Of a stretch of 64,000 bases of DNA, positions 61,160 through 64,000 are shown in pieces. Made by a program: the position numbers and the translations under genes. How positions within the stretch are numbered: the stretch's first letter is position 1; each line of letters opens with the position of its first letter. This stretch comes from Virgibacillus subterraneus (GTDB lineage: Bacteria; Bacillota; Bacilli; Bacillales; Amphibacillaceae), in NCBI RefSeq assembly GCF_900110695.1, contig NZ_FOEH01000004.1, forward strand, positions 310,001 through 374,000, in the 5' to 3' direction. Under the pieces are notes generated by a model. The model saw nothing but the letters and a program-made list of their open reading frames with translations. It ran no database searches and had not been told where the DNA came from.

Positions 61160-61753
61160 TTATTCTGTTTGAATCCACTCGATAGAATTACGTATCGGTG
61201 TTCGTCCACGATTGCGTGGGATTTTGTTAGGATACCCAATCTGAACAACAGCTATTAGTCGATGTTCACTAGGCGATAAACCAATATCTCTTATAAATAC
61301 TTCGTCCAAAAGTGTCGGTTTCGCTGTCCACATCGTACCTATTCCTTTTGACCAGGCAGCTAGCTGAAAATTCTGGATGAATGCACAAACCGCAGCATAG
61401 TTTTCATCATCCAAGTACCCGCCATCATCCTCTTTATCCATATAAAAAAGAGCATGGTGTGGTACGGAATTGAAAAATTGATTATACTTTTGTCGGGCTT
61501 TCTTCAACTTCTCGTCTGAAAGTGCACTTAAATATCCGTATCGTATGTAACTATCTACAATCTTTTCACCAAAACCAGAACGTGCTTCATCTTCAAAAAT
61601 TTTAATTCTCCATGGTTCCTTTAGGTGATGATTCGGTGCATATGCAGCATGGTCAAATATTTCAGTAAGTAAATCCCTATCTATCTTTTCTTCTTTGTAA
61701 TCAAGAATCGTGCGCCGGCCACGCATTAGTTCAATAAGATCGATCTTTCTCAC
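61160..61753 (-). CDS. Nitroreductase-family oxidoreductase, first gene of the iron uptake operon
   Basis: 197 residues, FMN nitroreductase fold (YdjA/PnbA-like): MRGRRTILDYKEEKIDRDLL, APNHHLKEPWRIKIF, CAFIQNFQLAAWSKGIGTMWT and IGYPNKIPRNRGRTPI. Starts at GTG 61753 with only a weak GAAGAG in front. Expressed behind a near-perfect Fur box (61776) and 14 bp before the binding protein gene, it may act in iron release from the imported siderophore or flavin reduction; that is inference. Confidence 0.8.
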   Translation of the reverse strand: MRKIDLIELMRGRRTILDYKEEKIDRDLLTEIFDHAAYAPNHHLKEPWRIKIFEDEARSGFGEKIVDSYIRYGYLSALSDEKLKKARQKYNQFFNSVPHHALFYMDKEDDGGYLDDENYAAVCAFIQNFQLAAWSKGIGTMWTAKPTLLDEVFIRDIGLSPSEHRLIAVVQIGYPNKIPRNRGRTPIRNSIEWIQTE

Positions 61754-61775
61754 CTACTCTTCAAATTAGCTAATT

Positions 61776-61794
61776 GATAAAGATTATCATTATC
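61776..61794 (-). promoter_or_regulatory. Fur box of the siderophore uptake operon
   Basis: Plus-strand GATAAAGATTATCATTATC matches the Fur consensus GATAATGATAATCATTATC at 17 of 19 positions. It is 23 bp upstream of the nitroreductase start, so the three-gene operon should be repressed by iron. Confidence 0.9.
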
Positions 61795-61839
61795 ACCTAT
61801 AATACTACGGTGTATCCTGAACCCTGTCAAGGTAATCTT

Positions 61840-62943
61840 TTAGCTATTAGCCATTTCTACAAATTTATTTTCATAGTACCGCTTTTTCTTTGTATTGTTT
61901 GTGTTATCAAAAAATGCTATTACATCAGCCAATGCATTTTCCAGCAGCTGACGGTCCTTTGTCAGCTCAAGACGCTCAATTGCCTTTTCGTAATTTATCC
62001 CTGCATGCTGGATGCTACTTCCTTTTTTATGTTCAAGACAATAAGCGTATTGCATATGAATCATCCCTAACTGTCGATGGGAAGGAAATTGCAAATTATT
62101 ATACCTTTCAATTGCATCCTGATAATACGGAACCGCCTCATTAAGCTGTGATTTGTCAAAGTAGTAATATGCCATCTCTGTTAATGCCTCAGCGTGTGCT
62201 ATGGTATTCACTAATGAAGAGACCTGTAAAAGCTGTAATGCTTCTTCTAAGTACGGGTATGCCTGCTTATTTTGATCTTTACTGCCGTATGTCTTCGCAA
62301 TACTTACGAGACTTTTAATCTTAAGCTCCTCATTATCGTTACCTGCCATTTCGATCACCTTATTTAGGTATGAAATAGATTCTTCCCCTTTATTTTGCAT
62401 CGAATACAGCATCCCAATTTTAAAATGGATATACAATATCATATACTGGTCCCGGTTATCACCTTCCTCGAAATAGCCAAGCCCTTTTTGGAAATACTTC
62501 ACAGAGCGAACAAATTTTTCAAGCTTTTCTTCCACCTCAGCCAATACCAAAAAGCCCCGTGCAAGTTTGATTCGATCTGTCTCCTCTTCTTCCTCCATTT
62601 GTTTAACGGCAGCAGACATAATTCTGCGCGCTAATTTATAGTCGCACATAAATGCGAGTTCACCGAGTAGCATCAAATCGCTATCGTCATCCATATAAAG
62701 TTTAGAGATAATTTCGGATGCTGCCCTGCTTTCGCCAATTTCCGCATGACAAATTGCCTCAACCATCCATAATTTTTTAACAAGAACATTATGTAATTCA
62801 TTATTTTCCCGTAACGCTTTTAACTTGGACAAAACATTTGGATAGTGTCCACGCTTAAACTCGTCCAAAATCTGAACTAAATCCTCTTTATGTTCACCTG
62901 ACACATTATCATTAAAAAGTTCTTCTAAGTTTAAAATATCCAT
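61840..62943 (-). CDS. TPR-repeat protein
   Basis: 367 residues, all-helical, no signal. At least five tetratricopeptide units can be aligned, for example ARGFLVLAEVEEKLEKFVRS, MILYIHFKIGMLYSMQNKGE and AEALTEMAYYYFDKSQLNEA. This is the look of Rap-/PlcR-like or of other scaffold TPRs, but no HTH or Rap-type N-terminal bundle is obvious. AGAGGGGAGTTTAGGTT precedes the ATG. Function unknown. Divergent from the iron operon start only across a 45-bp gap, since both are on the minus strand. Confidence 0.65.
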   Translation of the reverse strand: MDILNLEELFNDNVSGEHKEDLVQILDEFKRGHYPNVLSKLKALRENNELHNVLVKKLWMVEAICHAEIGESRAASEIISKLYMDDDSDLMLLGELAFMCDYKLARRIMSAAVKQMEEEEETDRIKLARGFLVLAEVEEKLEKFVRSVKYFQKGLGYFEEGDNRDQYMILYIHFKIGMLYSMQNKGEESISYLNKVIEMAGNDNEELKIKSLVSIAKTYGSKDQNKQAYPYLEEALQLLQVSSLVNTIAHAEALTEMAYYYFDKSQLNEAVPYYQDAIERYNNLQFPSHRQLGMIHMQYAYCLEHKKGSSIQHAGINYEKAIERLELTKDRQLLENALADVIAFFDNTNNTKKKRYYENKFVEMANS

Positions 62944-63004
62944 AACCTAAACTCCCCTCTATAACTAAATATTAACCAAAATTTATGTTAAAATAAAGCA
63001 AAAG

Positions 63005-63172
63005 GGGTGTGTGTAAAAGGGATGAAAATGATTGAGTCGGCTATGTTTGTAACGGCCTGTGCGGCGAAAATTCGAAGTAGCGAACTTGTACTGGATGTAC
63101 TGAATTATAAGTTGCCCACGTCGAAATTCGAAGCATCAACTTTATCGGACTTTTTGAACAACTTCTAGAGGG
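63005..63172. repeat. Family D repeat in front of the DCC gene
   Basis: A GC-richer block: GTAACGGCCTGTGCGGCGAA, two near-copies of CGAAATTCGAAG (63064, 63121), ACTGGATGTACTGAATTATAAGTTGCCCAC and ATCAACTTTATCGGACTTTTTGAACAACTTC. I recall similar blocks in front of or after genes in Virgibacillus/Oceanobacillus. It occupies the leader of the next gene up to its ribosome binding site. Confidence 0.55.
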
Positions 63173-63182
63173 GGGTATGAAA

Positions 63183-63533
63183 ATGATTATATACTTTGAT
63201 AACTATTGTAAAATGTGCACAAGTTCATCAATATTCTGGAAAAAAATAGATTGGAGGAACCAGCTTTCATTTGAATCCTTCCGTACGATCGAAAATTACC
63301 CAAAAGCAATGGAAGAAAGCCTGCATGTATACCATCAGAAAAGGTGGTTTGAAGGGTTTGATGCTATTATTGAAGTCTCTAAGAAACTACCGCTTATGTG
63401 GGTTCCTTTGCCTATCATGTATCTATTCAAATGGATAGGTTTAGGTGACTTTATTTACAAAAAAATCGCCAGGAATAGAAGGCTTGTGCCTGTCAATCAA
63501 TGTGACCATGACGGATGCAGAATAGACTCATAG
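63183..63533 (+). CDS. DCC-family (DUF393) thiol-disulfide oxidoreductase-like protein
   Basis: 116 residues from ATG 63183; ATG 63177 is directly on the AGAGGGGGGT site. The DxxCxxC motif is present as DNYCKMC (~6-12), followed by SIFWKKIDWRNQLSFE and the typical GFDAIIEVSKKLP and IYKKIARNRR. DCC proteins have a thioredoxin-like fold with unknown partners. Extra cysteines at the end (NQCDHDGCRIDS) may bind metal. Its stop overlaps the end of the VanW gene by 6 bp. Confidence 0.8.
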   Translation: MIIYFDNYCKMCTSSSIFWKKIDWRNQLSFESFRTIENYPKAMEESLHVYHQKRWFEGFDAIIEVSKKLPLMWVPLPIMYLFKWIGLGDFIYKKIARNRRLVPVNQCDHDGCRIDS

Positions 63534-64000
63534 TGATTCAGAGGAAAGTATCCTGATAATCATTTTCCCTTCATCAGCTGTTGCCCGAATCAGTATTGGT
63601 TGTCTGTAATTATTCTTAAAGACAAAGTCAGGACCATACCAGCTAACTGTTGCATCACGTCCTGGCGGTACATATGGGACGCTTCGGCTGTGTGAATACC
63701 GTTCAATTATCTGGACACCTTTCAGTTCGACCGCATTGTACAACGTTGAAGAAACCTGGCATATCCCCCCGCCAATGTCCTCTGCCAGTTCACCTTTCAC
63801 TATAACCGGTGCTCGCTTATAGCCTCTTTCCTTCGTTCTTTTACCAACTACATTGTTAAAAGAAAATCTTTTTCCAGGAAAAACAACATGATTATTTATT
63901 GCTTCAGCTGCGAGCAAGATATTATGTGATCGTTCTTTATTATTCTTCTTAAAATAAGTAGTATAACTTCCAATTTCCTTTTCACGGATTTCTGCAAGTA
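63528..64000 (-). CDS. VanW-family protein, C-terminal part
   Basis: Partial: the frame stays open to the right edge (157 codons seen), so the start is outside. Reads SYTTYFKKNNKERSHNILLA then FPGKRFSFNNVVGKRT, GGGICQVSSTLYNAVEL and PYVPPGRDATVSWYGPDFVF, the VanW domain core with its conserved Cys. VanW proteins are extracellular or wall-associated and of unclear function; despite the name there is no sign here of a vancomycin-resistance cluster. Confidence 0.85.
   Translation of the reverse strand, partial: LAEIREKEIGSYTTYFKKNNKERSHNILLAAEAINNHVVFPGKRFSFNNVVGKRTKERGYKRAPVIVKGELAEDIGGGICQVSSTLYNAVELKGVQIIERYSHSRSVPYVPPGRDATVSWYGPDFVFKNNYRQPILIRATADEGKMIIRILSSESL

Noticed and set aside
63528-64000. 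Vancomycin-resistance locus
   Set aside because: Only a VanW domain is seen; no vanA/B/H/X/Y/R/S genes in view, and VanW proteins are common in non-resistant bacilli.

Overview
The window is AT-rich DNA of an endospore-forming, Gram-positive Bacillaceae, most like the Virgibacillus/Oceanobacillus/Lentibacillus group. The evidence is a long run of genes recognisable as Bacillus subtilis yku orthologues (ykuE, fadH/ykuF, darB/ykuL, dapH, dapL/ykuR, ykuS, ykuT, ykuU, ykuV), plus ykyB, yhcN/spoVA spore genes, a Spo0E-like phosphatase, a YjcZ-type mini-protein, strong AGGAGG ribosome binding sites and Fur/CcpA-type sites. Genus assignment is inference. No rRNA, tRNA, CRISPR array, transposase or prophage block is visible.

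Layout. 1-5.9 kb: end of a cydCD ABC exporter operon, then a heterodimeric multidrug-type ABC exporter. 6.3-17.8 kb: redox genes ykuU/ykuV, MscS channel, diaminopimelate genes dapH-dapL, an MFS pump, the c-di-AMP-binding DarB, hemolysin III, FadH, a Tat-exported phosphoesterase, SCO1 and YkyB. 18-26 kb: transporter, ScdA/Ric Fe-S repair protein, a small iron-stress locus (fbpB, a strong Fur box and a possible Fur-driven small RNA), patA, a Spo0E-like peptide, PilZ protein, signal peptidase, zinc-ribbon membrane protein and an HtrA-like protease. 26-34.7 kb: PAS-GGDEF-EAL protein, KtrD potassium channel, ywpF, molybdenum-cofactor genes moaA/moeA, lipoprotein and NfrA. 35.5-39.2 kb: a seven-gene spoVA2mob-like operon (DUF1657, YhcN-like lipoprotein, SpoVAC, SpoVAD, SpoVAE, DUF1657, DUF421-DUF1657). 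39.7-44 kb: MDR oxidoreductase, ArsA/Get3-like ATPase, a 'cory-CC-star' small protein and CstA. 44-48.4 kb: formate dehydrogenase fdhD-fdhA-yrhD with a cre site in the leader. 49-58 kb: glutamate-family dehydrogenase, an unknown transporter, ThiT with a TPP riboswitch, an orphan SPP1-type holin/amidase pair, YceI, and an Aquifex-type aconitase. 58-64 kb: a Fur-box-controlled iron-siderophore uptake operon (nitroreductase, binding protein, fused permease), a TPR protein, a DCC-family protein and a truncated VanW gene.

Genes that work together: DapH, PatA and DapL supply the acetylated branch of meso-diaminopimelate synthesis. MoaA/MoeA make molybdenum cofactor of the kind FdhA needs, and FdhD sulfurates it. 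DarB and KtrD connect c-di-AMP with potassium. FbpB, the Fur boxes and the siderophore operon form an iron-starvation response. SpoVA2mob-like genes, Spo0E and YjcZ belong to sporulation.

Between genes the window is unusually rich in dispersed, non-coding, palindromic repeats. I see at least four families: A, MITE-like with inverted ends around GATATAAACTGCGA; B, a multi-hairpin element fixed to gene 3' ends; C, ending in a GCTGGAGCTGGACGTGG box; D, upstream of the DCC gene. There is also a cluster of GGACAC-type palindromes near 39.4 kb. These repeats, the candidate Fur-regulated RNA and the ArsA/cory-CC-star pair are the most interesting unexplained items.
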